A stretch of DNA of 64,000 nt from Enterobacter cloacae complex sp. ECNIH7 (GTDB taxonomy: Bacteria > Pseudomonadota > Gammaproteobacteria > Enterobacterales > Enterobacteriaceae), in NCBI RefSeq assembly GCF_002208095.1, contig NZ_CP017991.1, positions 80,026-144,025 of the forward strand. The letters are read 5' to 3'. A program made the position numbers and the translations under genes. Under the pieces are notes generated by a model that saw only the letters and a list, made by a program, of their open reading frames with translations, was not told where the DNA came from and ran no database searches. Within the stretch, counting starts at the first letter, position 1, and each line of letters begins with the position of its first letter. Of the stretch, positions 1-9,217 are shown piece by piece.

Positions 1-3000
1 TGCCCAGATGGCTTTTGCCTGCTTACGCTGCGTTTCGGGTGCCAGCGCATCGTGGGCCGTTTTGATATCGCGCTCTGGTGATTTGACCGCCTTAACCCAC
101 TTCTCTTTTCCGTCGGTGTAAATCTGGACGTGCTCCTTCACACGTGAAGTGGAGATATAGAACGCGCGGCGGGTGGCCAGCGCCTTACGCCCCTCTTCTG
201 TCCCCTCAAGTGCGATGACGTAATCGGTGCTCGCCCCCTGTGCCCCATATCCGGTGACTGCCCAGCCGTAGTCGATATGCTGCTGCGCCCGGACATTCTG
301 CGGGTTGATGGTGACGCGCCCGTTATCGCCTCTGAGACTGATATGCCCTGTCTCACTGACCGATTCCACCGTGTAGCGCTGATTGGCCATCTGACCCAGC
401 TCCTTGTCGGTCGCCGTGTATTTAAGCAGGTCGCCGGCGCGGACCTCCATCTCGCTGCGGCTGAACAGCTGCACATCGCCCGTAATGAGTTGTTTTGGCG
501 AATACAGCCCGATTTTGCCCTCTTCGTCACGGACAGTGACCGTGTTGCCGTTGCGGTCAACGGCCACCACATCCTGGTAGCGGTCGCCGCGTTTCACCAC
601 CATGCCGGTCTGCCATGCCGCTGTCTTGTTAAACTCATGACGGGTATGGGTGATTTTGTTCAGCACCGGAACGGTGATGGCCTGCTCACCCAGTTCACCC
701 CGGCTGGCCATCTGTGAATGGATACCGGCATTTACGGCCTGACGGTCGGCGTTCAGCTCGGTGATGATAAGCGTCTGTGCCCGGGCAGCTGGCGTGCGGC
801 CAATCCAGTCCGCCACAATATCGGCCACTGGCGTTTCCGTTTCCTGAAAGGGGCTGGCAGGCAGCGTTGCCCCTTCCGTTCTGGCCACGCGGTCAGCCGG
901 CTGCGCCTCAATACGCGTCAGGGCGGCATCGATCCGGTTATCAATGATGTCGTGGACGGCACCACGCAGCTGCACATCCTTCTGACGGACAATCTGTTTC
1001 ATGATGGCCACGTCCATCGGACTGCGCTCCTGCATCAGCTTAAAGGGCGCACCCACATCCACAGATTCGAACTGGTCGATGTCTCCCATTGATACCGCGC
1101 GGCCACTGCCGTTCGCTATCGCCTGGAACAGGGCCGCCGTGTCCTGGTTACCTGCCATCGAGGACTCATCAATAAGAAACAGCTGCCCTCTGTAGTCGGG
1201 TTTCTCACCCGCAGCCGTTGCCTGATCATGCTCCACGATAAAGGATTTTATGGTCTGTGCCCGGACACCCACATCATTCATCTCTTTTACGGCCTGGTGC
1301 GTCGGGGCAAGCCCCGTCAGTTCCGGTCGCACATCAGAGGGGAGCGTCTCCAGCGCCCCCTTCACGGCCTTCATTTGCGTGGTTTTCCCCACCCCCGCGT
1401 ATCCCTGAATCCCGATAAACCGGTCAGTGGTTCCCAGAACAAGGGTTGTGGCCGCTTTCTGGCCGCCGGTCAGACCGTTCAGCACCGCGTCAGGGATCTG
1501 TTCCAGCAGCGGCTGCTGCGTGTTTTTCCCCTCGCTCACCACGCGCAGAATGGCCTTTTCCATCTCCCAGGTCGCGCGGGCAACCAGCATGGGTTCGCCC
1601 CCGGCCGATACCTGAAGCAGCTCCCCCGCTTTAATCATCGCGCCAATCTCATGCCCCACGGAATCGAGATCCGGGTGATATTTCTCAGTCTGGGTTGCCA
1701 GCTTCAGTTCGCTGAACACCACATCGCGCTGGTCGTTAATGGCACGCCATACCGCCAGTCCGGCTTCCGTTCTGACATTGTCGTGCAGGGAGCCAACGGC
1801 TTCGCTGACATCTTCACGGCCACTCAGACTGCGGACCAGCTGCACAGGTGAGGTGCTGGTTTTCATACGCTGAAGCCGCGCTTCTGCCCGGTCCTGTACC
1901 TCAGCAGTAAACACTTCCGCGCGATGGCCACTCTGTGCCAGTGAGTTCATGGTCTGTGTCGAGATATCCCGGCTGTTCAGCGCCGCGAGAACGACGCCGG
2001 TATCGTTATCCCGTCCGCCTGGCGCAGTGACATAAGCGTGAGAGAGGTAAAGTGGCTGGTCCACGGGAAGCGTCAGGGTGGAGTCCCCGCGCCTGACTTC
2101 TATACCTTTTTCGCTGATACCGGCGACCTCCAGGCGGTCCTTTGCCTTCAGGCTGTGTTCGCGGTCGCCCGCCACGGCCAGCAGTTTCTCACCGGTGGCC
2201 ACATTCAGGGTTTCGCGGTTGAACAGACGCCAGTCAGCGCTGACATCCCCGATTTTCATCCGGGTCAGCACGCCATCGCCGTCAATAAGAGAAAGCACCC
2301 GCGTGTCTTCATGCACCCGGTCAATCACATACGACTTACGCTCTTTTGCATCACTGCGATCCTCAAGCACCATACCTGCGCGGTATGAGCCGGTCATCCT
2401 GCGGGTTTTACTGTCCAGCCAGACCGGTTGACGCGCCTCGATATCCACCCCATCCCGTCCCAGCTGGCCGGCATTCTGTAACGCATCACGTACCAGTCCG
2501 GTCAGCTGCGCCTGTTCCCGCTTGCCGACCACGACAGCGGTGACGTTTTCACTTCCGCCGCTCAGCTCTGCAAAGCGGCTGGCCAGCGCCTCATAGCGAT
2601 CACGTTTGACCGGGATGCTGATAACCTCCGCCTCCAGCCCTGGCGCAGGCTCCGTGCGGCGGGAACGGGATACCCCGGCGGACTCCAGCACCGACATGGC
2701 GTTGCCGTTCGCCTGACGTCCCGCGCTGTCGAGGAAGACCAGCTGTGCATCCTGCGCACGGGCTTCGCCGAGCAGGACCAGCGTTTCTTTCAGCCCCAGA
2801 CGCTCGGCCCCTTCAATAATCAGGGTGCTCTGCGGTTTAAGATGAAAATCGCCGCTCAGGACATGCTGGCGACTGATAATACGCTCGCGCAGATCATCGG
2901 TTCTGGCGAGCGAAATGGCACGCTCCGCAGAGCTGGCCAGCACCTGCACATCGCGCCCGAGCGCGGTGGAAATCCCGGTCAGCTGCGCGGTCAGGTCACG

Positions 3001-4557
3001 AATGCCGGCAACCCCGGACGGCGCGTTCATCAGAACCAGAGAATCCTTTTCCACCACGTCCAGAGCCGGCGGGGCGTACTGCTCAGGCCGGGTGAAGCTG
3101 ACGACTTTCGTGGATTTGAGGTGCTCCTGGCTGAGCGCCTGAATGGACAACTCATCCAGCAGGTGTATACGGGAGGTGAACACCCCTTTCTCACTGTCCA
3201 GCGGCACAATCATGCCGTCTTTCAGCGAGGCATCGATGGCGTCACGAATGGCCTGGATAGCCGGCAGCTGCTCACTCAGTTCAGCAGTGGTCAGCATCAG
3301 TTCCCCGAATGTGAAGCGGGTCTTGCTGTCACTCAGTTGTGAGATGGCCATCCTTACCGCGTCTGCCACGTCCGGCAGCGGGACCTCAGCGGGCACCGAC
3401 AACACCGGCGGAGACGTCCTGCCGGGTGAAAGATTTTGAGTGAGCGAGGGGGATGACTGACTCACGCTGTCAGGCTGTTGTGGTTCTGGCTGGCGCGCCG
3501 GGGTATCCCGCACCGCCGGTGCGGCGTCCACCTGCGGGCTTTTCTCTGTCCGGGTGGCCTTTTCGGGTTGTGTTCCTGCTTCCGGCTCAGCCCGTACAGG
3601 CATGACTGGCGATACCCGTTCCGGCTGTGGAGGCGTATCGCGCTGCCCGGCATCGCGCGGCTCCACACTCTCCTGATAGGCCTTCAGGTCAAAGCCTTTT
3701 TCCTTCATTTGCCCGAGCCAGCGCTCCATCAGCCGGAGGCGGGACGGATCGACCTTTGCGCGGCGCGTGTCTTTCGCGGCCACATCCCGGCTGCGCAGTG
3801 TGGCCTCTGCCCCCACTGCCCCCTGAATTTCCCGGCCACGGGAGGAGTATTCTTCCCGGACCTCTTCCGGGATACCCTTAATCTCCCAGAGTCCGTTTTT
3901 ACCCGTTTCTTCCACTTCATGACCGAGCGATTCAACCTGCTGACGAAGGGCGCTGCGGTAAATTTTGCCGAGCGTGACCTGGTGTTTCATGACGGTTTCG
4001 ATAAAACCGGCGTTATGGATGTAATCAGTGGCCAGCGCTTTCCATTTCCCTCCGGACTCCGTCATGTTGGCGATCAGCAGGTGGGTGTGCAGCTGCGGGT
4101 CAAGGTTGCGGGAGGTGTCATGGGTGTAGGCGGCGGCCACCATCTTGCCGGTGTGCACAATGGAGGTAACACCGTCTTTGGTATCGCGCGCGGAAATGAG
4201 TTTTTCCACATAGCCTGCGGCCACACGAACGGCATGGTTGTGTGCTTCCAGCATGGCTTTATCGTTGCCGATTAAGGCCAGAATGGAGACGCTTTTCGGA
4301 GCGGAAAAGGTCAGGTCATGGCCCGGGCGGTGGACGTGCTGTCCGTTAACCTCCTTGCCAAGCCGTGAGCCGTCCGGCAGACGGCCCTCAAGCACGGCCG
4401 TCAGGTCATCCCCACGGACATTGCCCTCAAGGCCCAGTTCTTTTGCGCCTTCACCCATCCACAGGCTCTGGAGGCTGCCCAGAAAATAGTAGTTATCGGA
4501 ATTGCTGTAGTAACCGGCGGCCTCGCCGGCTGATGCTACGGGGGCGACTGACATCAT
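1..4557 (-). CDS. traI: TraI relaxase/helicase (3' end outside the window)
   Basis: Conjugative relaxase and helicase that nicks oriT, stays bound to the 5' end and unwinds the transferred strand. The frame is open from 4557 to the window edge, so the C-terminus is missing. The N-terminus has the F-type tyrosine pairs Tyr16-Tyr17 and Tyr23-Tyr24, followed by a histidine cluster (HTH) of the TrwC-type relaxase fold. A helicase Walker A motif (GYAGVGKT) is encoded near 1385-1415. The start is a double ATG overlapping the traD stop, as in F TraI, which also begins Met-Met. A proline- and glutamine-rich linker is encoded near 3420-3640. The F-like nic at 32776 fits this relaxase. Family assignment is secure; completeness cannot be judged here. 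Confidence 0.95.
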   Translation of the reverse strand, partial: MMSVAPVASAGEAAGYYSNSDNYYFLGSLQSLWMGEGAKELGLEGNVRGDDLTAVLEGRLPDGSRLGKEVNGQHVHRPGHDLTFSAPKSVSILALIGNDKAMLEAHNHAVRVAAGYVEKLISARDTKDGVTSIVHTGKMVAAAYTHDTSRNLDPQLHTHLLIANMTESGGKWKALATDYIHNAGFIETVMKHQVTLGKIYRSALRQQVESLGHEVEETGKNGLWEIKGIPEEVREEYSSRGREIQGAVGAEATLRSRDVAAKDTRRAKVDPSRLRLMERWLGQMKEKGFDLKAYQESVEPRDAGQRDTPPQPERVSPVMPVRAEPEAGTQPEKATRTEKSPQVDAAPAVRDTPARQPEPQQPDSVSQSSPSLTQNLSPGRTSPPVLSVPAEVPLPDVADAVRMAISQLSDSKTRFTFGELMLTTAELSEQLPAIQAIRDAIDASLKDGMIVPLDSEKGVFTSRIHLLDELSIQALSQEHLKSTKVVSFTRPEQYAPPALDVVEKDSLVLMNAPSGVAGIRDLTAQLTGISTALGRDVQVLASSAERAISLARTDDLRERIISRQHVLSGDFHLKPQSTLIIEGAERLGLKETLVLLGEARAQDAQLVFLDSAGRQANGNAMSVLESAGVSRSRRTEPAPGLEAEVISIPVKRDRYEALASRFAELSGGSENVTAVVVGKREQAQLTGLVRDALQNAGQLGRDGVDIEARQPVWLDSKTRRMTGSYRAGMVLEDRSDAKERKSYVIDRVHEDTRVLSLIDGDGVLTRMKIGDVSADWRLFNRETLNVATGEKLLAVAGDREHSLKAKDRLEVAGISEKGIEVRRGDSTLTLPVDQPLYLSHAYVTAPGGRDNDTGVVLAALNSRDISTQTMNSLAQSGHRAEVFTAEVQDRAEARLQRMKTSTSPVQLVRSLSGREDVSEAVGSLHDNVRTEAGLAVWRAINDQRDVVFSELKLATQTEKYHPDLDSVGHEIGAMIKAGELLQVSAGGEPMLVARATWEMEKAILRVVSEGKNTQQPLLEQIPDAVLNGLTGGQKAATTLVLGTTDRFIGIQGYAGVGKTTQMKAVKGALETLPSDVRPELTGLAPTHQAVKEMNDVGVRAQTIKSFIVEHDQATAAGEKPDYRGQLFLIDESSMAGNQDTAALFQAIANGSGRAVSMGDIDQFESVDVGAPFKLMQERSPMDVAIMKQIVRQKDVQLRGAVHDIIDNRIDAALTRIEAQPADRVARTEGATLPASPFQETETPVADIVADWIGRTPAARAQTLIITELNADRQAVNAGIHSQMASRGELGEQAITVPVLNKITHTRHEFNKTAAWQTGMVVKRGDRYQDVVAVDRNGNTVTVRDEEGKIGLYSPKQLITGDVQLFSRSEMEVRAGDLLKYTATDKELGQMANQRYTVESVSETGHISLRGDNGRVTINPQNVRAQQHIDYGWAVTGYGAQGASTDYVIALEGTEEGRKALATRRAFYISTSRVKEHVQIYTDGKEKWVKAVKSPERDIKTAHDALAPETQRKQAKAIWA

Positions 4558-7112
4558 AATTCTTGCTCTCTGTCGTAATAACGCTGGTCGTTTTCGTCGT
4601 AACCCGGGTCGTCCGCGTCACGGTGAAGTAAAATGTTTTCTTCTTCCTGCGCCAGCTGGCGGTTAGTCCGGTGTTCGTCCGCTGGCGCGTCAGGTGGCAG
4701 ACTCTTTCCGGCCGTGGTCACGGTCAGTGCCCCGTCAGGCTGTACGGCCACCTTCATCTCCAGGTTCATGGATTCACCACCGGCGCTATCCTCTGTCTGC
4801 TGATCACTGTCACCCGATGCAGGACGCTGACGCGCCCTGTGCAACATGCCCAGTGGCGATGCGGCAGGTTGTTCTGGCACGGAGTGGCGGTTACGCAGGG
4901 TTTTCAGGGCATCAGGCAGTGAAGCGGCAGAGTCAGCAGCAGGTGCTGACGTTGTCGTGTCGGGGGATGCTGCAGGCGGTGTATTCAACATCACTGCCTC
5001 TTTCAGTGGTCCGGAGGGGCGCAGTGATACAACGTTATCTTTTCTCTCTTCTGTGACATGCGCTGTCACTGTGTTGTGATTCTGCGTCTCCGGTTTCTCC
5101 GCCACAGGCTCCCGTTCAGGCAGCTGCTCTTGTTCAGCCTGAACGACACTGACCGGTTTTTGTCTGGTGACTGTGGGTGTACTTGCTGGTACATCGTGGG
5201 GTTTACCCGCTGGTTCAGACGCAGACACCGCTTTGGTTGCAGTCTCGCTACCCTTTTCCATCAGCTCATCACCGGTCGGGAATGTCAGCCCGGCAGCAGT
5301 CGTCGCGCGCTCATTCTCCAGGATAACCTTCTCCAGCTCCGGACTCAGCGCGTCACGGATGTTGCGTTCCATCAGACCAGCATGGCGTTTTTTGAATGGC
5401 CGGTATTTCAGCTTCAGCCGCACCACCGGGTATTCACCCGGCAGACGCACATAGAAATTAAGGTTAGGCAGGCGCATGATCTGCTCATAATCAACGACCG
5501 GGTTGTTGACTTTGTCCTTGCCCAGCGACACCCCGTCACGAACCTGATCCAGACCGTAGCTGTTCTGCTCGCGGATTTCGCGTTTACGCTGATTACCCAG
5601 TTCCTCTTCCACCACTTTGGCCATTTCCGCACTCGGGGAACGGCCATACATACGGGTGTTCATCAGGTCGAAGATGCTTTTGGCCAGCTCACGACCGTAG
5701 ACGTGAACCAGCTGCGCCATGTTCTGCATCCCCAGCACAAAACAGCCACCGAATTTACGCGCTTCCGCCAGGGTTTCGGCCAGCTCCGGGATGCGTTGCA
5801 GACTCGGGGTTTCGTCGATAATGAACCACACACGTCGCTCGCTGTTCTCCCCCATGCTTTGTAACATCAGCGTGGCCAGTGACACCCACAGGGAGATCAG
5901 CGGTCGCACACTTTTGCGGTGGCGGGCCTGGGTGGAGATAAACAGCCAGCTGTTGTCGTAACGCGCCTGGGTCATCCACTCACGAATGGTGAACGGAGGT
6001 TTCGTTCCGTCATCCAGCCCTTGCAGGTAGCGCAGCGCTTTGGCGTAGTTGGTCACCACCGAGCGAATGGAGATGGCCGTTTTCTCAATTTTCTCCTCAA
6101 CCAAGTTGGCTGACGGTGTGTTGGCCAGGTAGCCACGCAGGCTTTTCATGCTGAGCGAAAGCAGGGTTTTGAGGAATTTCTCTATGCTTCTCTCTGGGTC
6201 AACTGACATGCGGATGGCGAGGTCAGCGAAAATGGTGCGCGAACTGGACACCCAGAACGGGTCGGACTCGCCTTCCACAGGAATGAGGCTGGCAGCCAGG
6301 TTGTCGTAGTCGACGGCATCGATACACTCCCCCCACATCTGCCAGTTGGCACAGCGCTCATCGTGGGCATTGAGAATGAAGTCGGTATCCGGGTTGTAAT
6401 GGGTTTCGGTGAAGGTACAGCCAGAATCGTAGATAATGGCCCTGTCGCCACGTTTGCGTATGTAATCAAGCAGCCAGCGAATGAGGGTCGATTTACCCAC
6501 CCCGATAGTGCCGTGCATCAGGAAGTTCAGCACCTCAGCCATCCTGACCATGTGCAGGTCCCCCACACGCAGATCGGACAGCTCGCCATTTTTACGCAAC
6601 AGTTTGTTGACCTCGGCGGGTTTGTCGGTCAGCTGCATCCCGGAAATGTATTCGTCCTCACTCTCCTTTCGGCCGATATCGGCGATAAACCAGGTAACGG
6701 CCACAAACACCACCATACTGAAGATGCCGCTGGCGCCGGCCGCCCACTCCAGTTCATTCAGGACCTGTTCACCCATAGCCTGCATGTACGGATCGGTGTA
6801 AATCTGCGGCAGGGTCATTTTGAGAACCATTGCCGTCGAGGTCGGGGCATACCAGTAGTGCACGTCATAGATTTTCGGCGTGCCCGTGGCCGGCATCAGA
6901 TCGATAAAACTGCTGTTGATGCTGGCAAACCACCACAGAGAGCCGTTATCGAGGGCTTCCTGCGGGATACGCCAGAGAAAGATGGCACTGGTCACTACGG
7001 CAAACAGGATGAAGATCCAGAAGCCTATCCAGTTGTTCACCTGAATGAACATGCGCCAGCGATAGGCGGTCATCTGCCCGCCCTGGGTGAGGTTTTTTCC
7101 TGCGAAGCTCAT
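4554..7112 (-). CDS. traD: TraD coupling protein (type IV coupling ATPase)
   Basis: Inner-membrane hexameric ATPase that links the relaxosome to the transfer channel. Start chosen at the methionine of MSFAGKN, which matches the F TraD N-terminus (MSFNAKD...TQGGQ); an upstream in-frame ATG at 7142 is less likely. Two N-terminal membrane segments precede the cytoplasmic domain. A Walker A motif (GTIGVGKS) and a Walker B motif (VWFIIDE) are visible, as is a VEEKIEKTAISIR segment nearly identical to F. At 852 aa it is longer than F TraD because of a low-complexity C-terminal tail rich in Ala, Pro, Thr and Glu. Stop and traI start overlap, so translation is probably coupled. Confidence 0.95.
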   Translation of the reverse strand: MSFAGKNLTQGGQMTAYRWRMFIQVNNWIGFWIFILFAVVTSAIFLWRIPQEALDNGSLWWFASINSSFIDLMPATGTPKIYDVHYWYAPTSTAMVLKMTLPQIYTDPYMQAMGEQVLNELEWAAGASGIFSMVVFVAVTWFIADIGRKESEDEYISGMQLTDKPAEVNKLLRKNGELSDLRVGDLHMVRMAEVLNFLMHGTIGVGKSTLIRWLLDYIRKRGDRAIIYDSGCTFTETHYNPDTDFILNAHDERCANWQMWGECIDAVDYDNLAASLIPVEGESDPFWVSSSRTIFADLAIRMSVDPERSIEKFLKTLLSLSMKSLRGYLANTPSANLVEEKIEKTAISIRSVVTNYAKALRYLQGLDDGTKPPFTIREWMTQARYDNSWLFISTQARHRKSVRPLISLWVSLATLMLQSMGENSERRVWFIIDETPSLQRIPELAETLAEARKFGGCFVLGMQNMAQLVHVYGRELAKSIFDLMNTRMYGRSPSAEMAKVVEEELGNQRKREIREQNSYGLDQVRDGVSLGKDKVNNPVVDYEQIMRLPNLNFYVRLPGEYPVVRLKLKYRPFKKRHAGLMERNIRDALSPELEKVILENERATTAAGLTFPTGDELMEKGSETATKAVSASEPAGKPHDVPASTPTVTRQKPVSVVQAEQEQLPEREPVAEKPETQNHNTVTAHVTEERKDNVVSLRPSGPLKEAVMLNTPPAASPDTTTSAPAADSAASLPDALKTLRNRHSVPEQPAASPLGMLHRARQRPASGDSDQQTEDSAGGESMNLEMKVAVQPDGALTVTTAGKSLPPDAPADEHRTNRQLAQEEENILLHRDADDPGYDENDQRYYDREQEL

Positions 7113-7187
7113 AATTGTAATGTCCGGCAGCCATCCCATCACCAGAGAGGTAATGTGACTACAGTAAGGGGTTAATAATTGAGAATC

Positions 7188-7240
7188 CGGCGCTCGCCGC
7201 AGACATGACTGCGTCAGACGCAGTCATGCGAGGACGCGAA
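7188..7240. repeat. Palindromic element with CTCGCCGCAG/GCGAGGA borders (copy a)
   Basis: Within the traD-ccdA gap is a perfect 12-bp inverted repeat (CATGACTGCGTC, one base, then its complement, 7204-7228). It is flanked by CTCGCCGCAG on the left and GCGAGGACGCG on the right. Two further elements with the same borders but different interiors lie at 54945-54994 and 58226-58283. The remaining bases of the gap (7113-7187 and 7241-7316) hold no visible gene. Function unknown. Confidence 0.7.
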
Positions 7241-7316
7241 ATTGCTGGGGATTTCCGTAGAGCACTTACGCGCCAGAGTTAAGAACACACCCCTGTAGCT
7301 CGTAAGACACCTGGCA

Positions 7317-7337
7317 ATGCGCTATATTTATGCGCAT
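7317..7337 (+). promoter_or_regulatory. Probable operator of the ccdAB-like operon
   Basis: Inverted repeat ATGCGC - 9 bp - GCGCAT just upstream of the antitoxin gene, with an AT-rich TATATTTAT centre. Toxin-antitoxin operons of this class are usually autorepressed by the antitoxin at such palindromes. The first in-frame ATG (7330) lies inside the palindrome, so translation probably starts further down. Confidence 0.45.
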
Positions 7338-7356
7338 AGTTAATGCACATGAGAAC

Positions 7357-7611
7357 ATGCGTATGAATACCACTCCGCGCCCACGCAAGAAGAGCACTAA
7401 TATTTCGCTGGATGTATCACTTGTTGAAGAAGCGAAGACATTAAACATCAACCTTTCATCCACGCTTAATTCAGCGCTGGAAGATGTCGTACGGCTTAAA
7501 CGCCAGGCGATGTGGCGAGAGGAAAACAAAACGGCCATCGAAGCCAGTAATCGCTTTGTGGAGGAACATCTCATACCCCGGAGCAGTGACGGGTTGAGGG
7601 TTATAAAATGA
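7357..7611 (+). CDS. CcdA-like antitoxin
   Basis: Small antitoxin with an N-terminal ribbon-helix-helix-like DNA-binding segment (NISLDVSLVEEAKTLNINLS) and a charged C-terminal tail (MWREENKTAIEASNRFVEEH) like the CcdB-wrapping tail of CcdA. Start uncertain among ATGs at 7330, 7357 and 7363; 7357 is preferred because 7330 lies in the operator. The stop overlaps the next start by 4 bp, the usual antitoxin-toxin coupling. The pair lies on the strand opposite to the tra genes, between traD and the lipoprotein gene, so it looks like an insertion into the transfer operon. Confidence 0.8.
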   Translation: MRMNTTPRPRKKSTNISLDVSLVEEAKTLNINLSSTLNSALEDVVRLKRQAMWREENKTAIEASNRFVEEHLIPRSSDGLRVIK

Positions 7612-7919
7612 ATCAGGGAACAATTTTTCGCAGACCGGATAACCCTGACTATCCCTATTTTGTCATTGCTCAGTCAGAACCACTGGAAAGCCTGAATACG
7701 CGGGTTATCATCCCGTTTGTACGCTGGCGACCAGCACTCCCGGGCATGAGCAAAATCAATCCGATTGTTGTTATCGGAGATGAGAAATACATTCTGATGA
7801 CACACCTCATCCAGACCGTTTATCTGCACGAACTGAACGAAGAAGACATTCACAGTTACCGCGCGGAGCTACGCGATACTCTCGTCAACGCGGTGGATTT
7901 TCTGGTAACCGGGAGTTGA
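7608..7919 (+). CDS. CcdB-like toxin
   Basis: 103-aa protein with the length, fold signatures and pairing of CcdB: an N-terminal strand region, a central VVIGDEKYILMTHLIQTV like the VVHIGDESWRMMTTDMASV of F CcdB, and a C-terminal helix. F CcdB poisons DNA gyrase and needs its last residues Trp-Gly-Ile. This protein ends VTGS, without the Trp and Ile. Either gyrase contacts differ or the toxin acts otherwise or weakly. Translation is coupled to the antitoxin by an ATGA overlap. Confidence 0.8.
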   Translation: MNQGTIFRRPDNPDYPYFVIAQSEPLESLNTRVIIPFVRWRPALPGMSKINPIVVIGDEKYILMTHLIQTVYLHELNEEDIHSYRAELRDTLVNAVDFLVTGS

Positions 7920-7928
7920 AGGAGGTTT

Positions 7929-7956
7929 CAGGTGCGCCAGTCGATCAGCGCACCTG
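7929..7956. terminator. Hairpin between convergent genes
   Basis: Perfect 9-bp stem CAGGTGCGC / GCGCACCTG with a 10-base loop, lying between the ccdB-like stop and the lipoprotein stop. It has no strong T-run on either side, so termination strength is uncertain. Confidence 0.4.
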
Positions 7957-7964
7957 ACTGACGG

Positions 7965-8297
7965 TCAGGAGCCGATATCGACACCATGCTGCTGCATACA
8001 GTTACGCCATGCGCTGCCCGGCACACCATTATCAAGAAGGGTAGCTTCCACGTAAGGAAGCCAAGTTTGCTTACCTTCTTTTAACGCCACTCCGCCAGCG
8101 CGGGCAACCACCCCGTCTTCTTTACGAATTCCCAGGTGATTAACCGTGCCGGATTTCCCTTTTGCGATGGAATCAATTTTATTCACACACTCCTCAGCCA
8201 CCTGCTTATCAGGATTTTCTGTATTCTTTTGGGAAGAACATCCTACAACCACCAAACTCAGCCCTACTGTCATGATGAACTGGCTTATTTTTTTCAT
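7965..8297 (-). CDS. Small lipoprotein of unknown function
   Basis: 110-aa protein with a lipoprotein signal peptide (lipobox LVVVGC, mature Cys about residue 20). The remainder is a small hydrophilic domain with two further cysteines. It lies downstream of traT. The 42-bp gap holds an 8-bp stem hairpin (8313-8336) without a T-run, so it may or may not be co-transcribed with traT. I do not recognise the family. Outer-membrane anchoring beside TraT is likely by inference. Confidence 0.6.
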   Translation of the reverse strand: MKKISQFIMTVGLSLVVVGCSSQKNTENPDKQVAEECVNKIDSIAKGKSGTVNHLGIRKEDGVVARAGGVALKEGKQTWLPYVEATLLDNGVPGSAWRNCMQQHGVDIGS

Positions 8298-8339
8298 TTT
8301 TAACTCCTGAAGTCAGGGCGAGAAAACCCGCCCTGAAAA

Positions 8340-9071
8340 TTACATAATCCCGGCAATAGATTTTGCCAGCTGAGCTTCCAGAACGGGCTGCGCCTCTTCA
8401 AACTTGAGGTTCACCTTGTTGGCGTTGGACACCACACGGGTCTGGTATTTGGCGCGGTTGCCCTGCTCGGTGCTGGTCTGGACCTTAACGCCTGACGTTC
8501 CCTGCTTCAGAGCCGCGATATTGTCTGTAGTAACCGTTGCCTTGCTGTGTTCGGAAATTTGCAGGTCTGTCACCATCGTATAGTTGATGTCTTCGACCAT
8601 CGCATCCGCCGCCATACCAATCAGGCCACTGGCCAGTCCCACACCCAGGGTTGCGCCGGCTGACGTCGAGTTATACGCCGTAATGCCCGCGCCCAGTGCC
8701 GCACCCATTGCCGCACCTTCATAACCCGTTTTCAGGAATCCCTGCGATTCACGCAGGTCCATTTTCTCGGCTTTCAGCACGTTAGCCTGAATCCAGTAGT
8801 AGGCTGTGTCCGGAGAGCTGGACACGCGGTAGCCTTTGGCAGCAAGCTCACTGGTGATCTTCGTCTGAAGACCAGACATGTCCTTGTCGGAAGTATTACG
8901 GATCTGAAGATAGACTGTTTTCTCTGATGATGGCTCCAGCCAGATGGTTTCACTCATCTGTGTTTTCACATCGAGGTTACGCTTTTTCACTGCGGTGGAC
9001 ATGGCACCACAACCAGAAAGCGCCAGTGCAGAAGCGATCAGGCCAACAACGGCTAATTGTTTTAATTTCAT
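8340..9071 (-). CDS. traT: TraT surface-exclusion lipoprotein
   Basis: Outer-membrane lipoprotein that blocks mating aggregate formation with cells already carrying the plasmid and contributes to serum resistance in relatives. Start chosen at [10 protein letters not shown], which gives 243 aa against 244 in F, with an AGGAT ribosome site upstream. Lipobox ALSGC near residue 20. A conserved Gly/Ala-rich membrane segment ([27 protein letters not shown]) is typical of TraT. A strong terminator upstream (9191-9216) suggests its own promoter in the AT-rich stretch 9072-9190. Confidence 0.95.
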   Translation of the reverse strand: MKLKQLAVVGLIASALALSGCGAMSTAVKKRNLDVKTQMSETIWLEPSSEKTVYLQIRNTSDKDMSGLQTKITSELAAKGYRVSSSPDTAYYWIQANVLKAEKMDLRESQGFLKTGYEGAAMGAALGAGITAYNSTSAGATLGVGLASGLIGMAADAMVEDINYTMVTDLQISEHSKATVTTDNIAALKQGTSGVKVQTSTEQGNRAKYQTRVVSNANKVNLKFEEAQPVLEAQLAKSIAGIM

Positions 9072-9190
9072 GAGTTCATCCTGTGCATAGAAATACATCC
9101 CCGTTAGCGAGGTACAGCTAACAGGAATGTTATCGGCTGATTTGAATGGATATTTATATAAACAGAAGTGTTAATGCTGGTTGGTGCATT

Positions 9191-9216
9191 AAAAAGGGGG
9201 CTTATGCCCCCTTTTT
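9191..9216. terminator. Bidirectional terminator between the traS-position gene and traT
   Basis: AAAAAGGGGGC - 4 bases - GCCCCCTTTTT: a GC stem with A and T runs on either side, so it can work on both strands. On the minus strand it lies directly after the 9218 stop. It should separate the upstream tra transcript from traT, traD and traI unless read through. Confidence 0.85.
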
Positions 9217-9217
9217 C

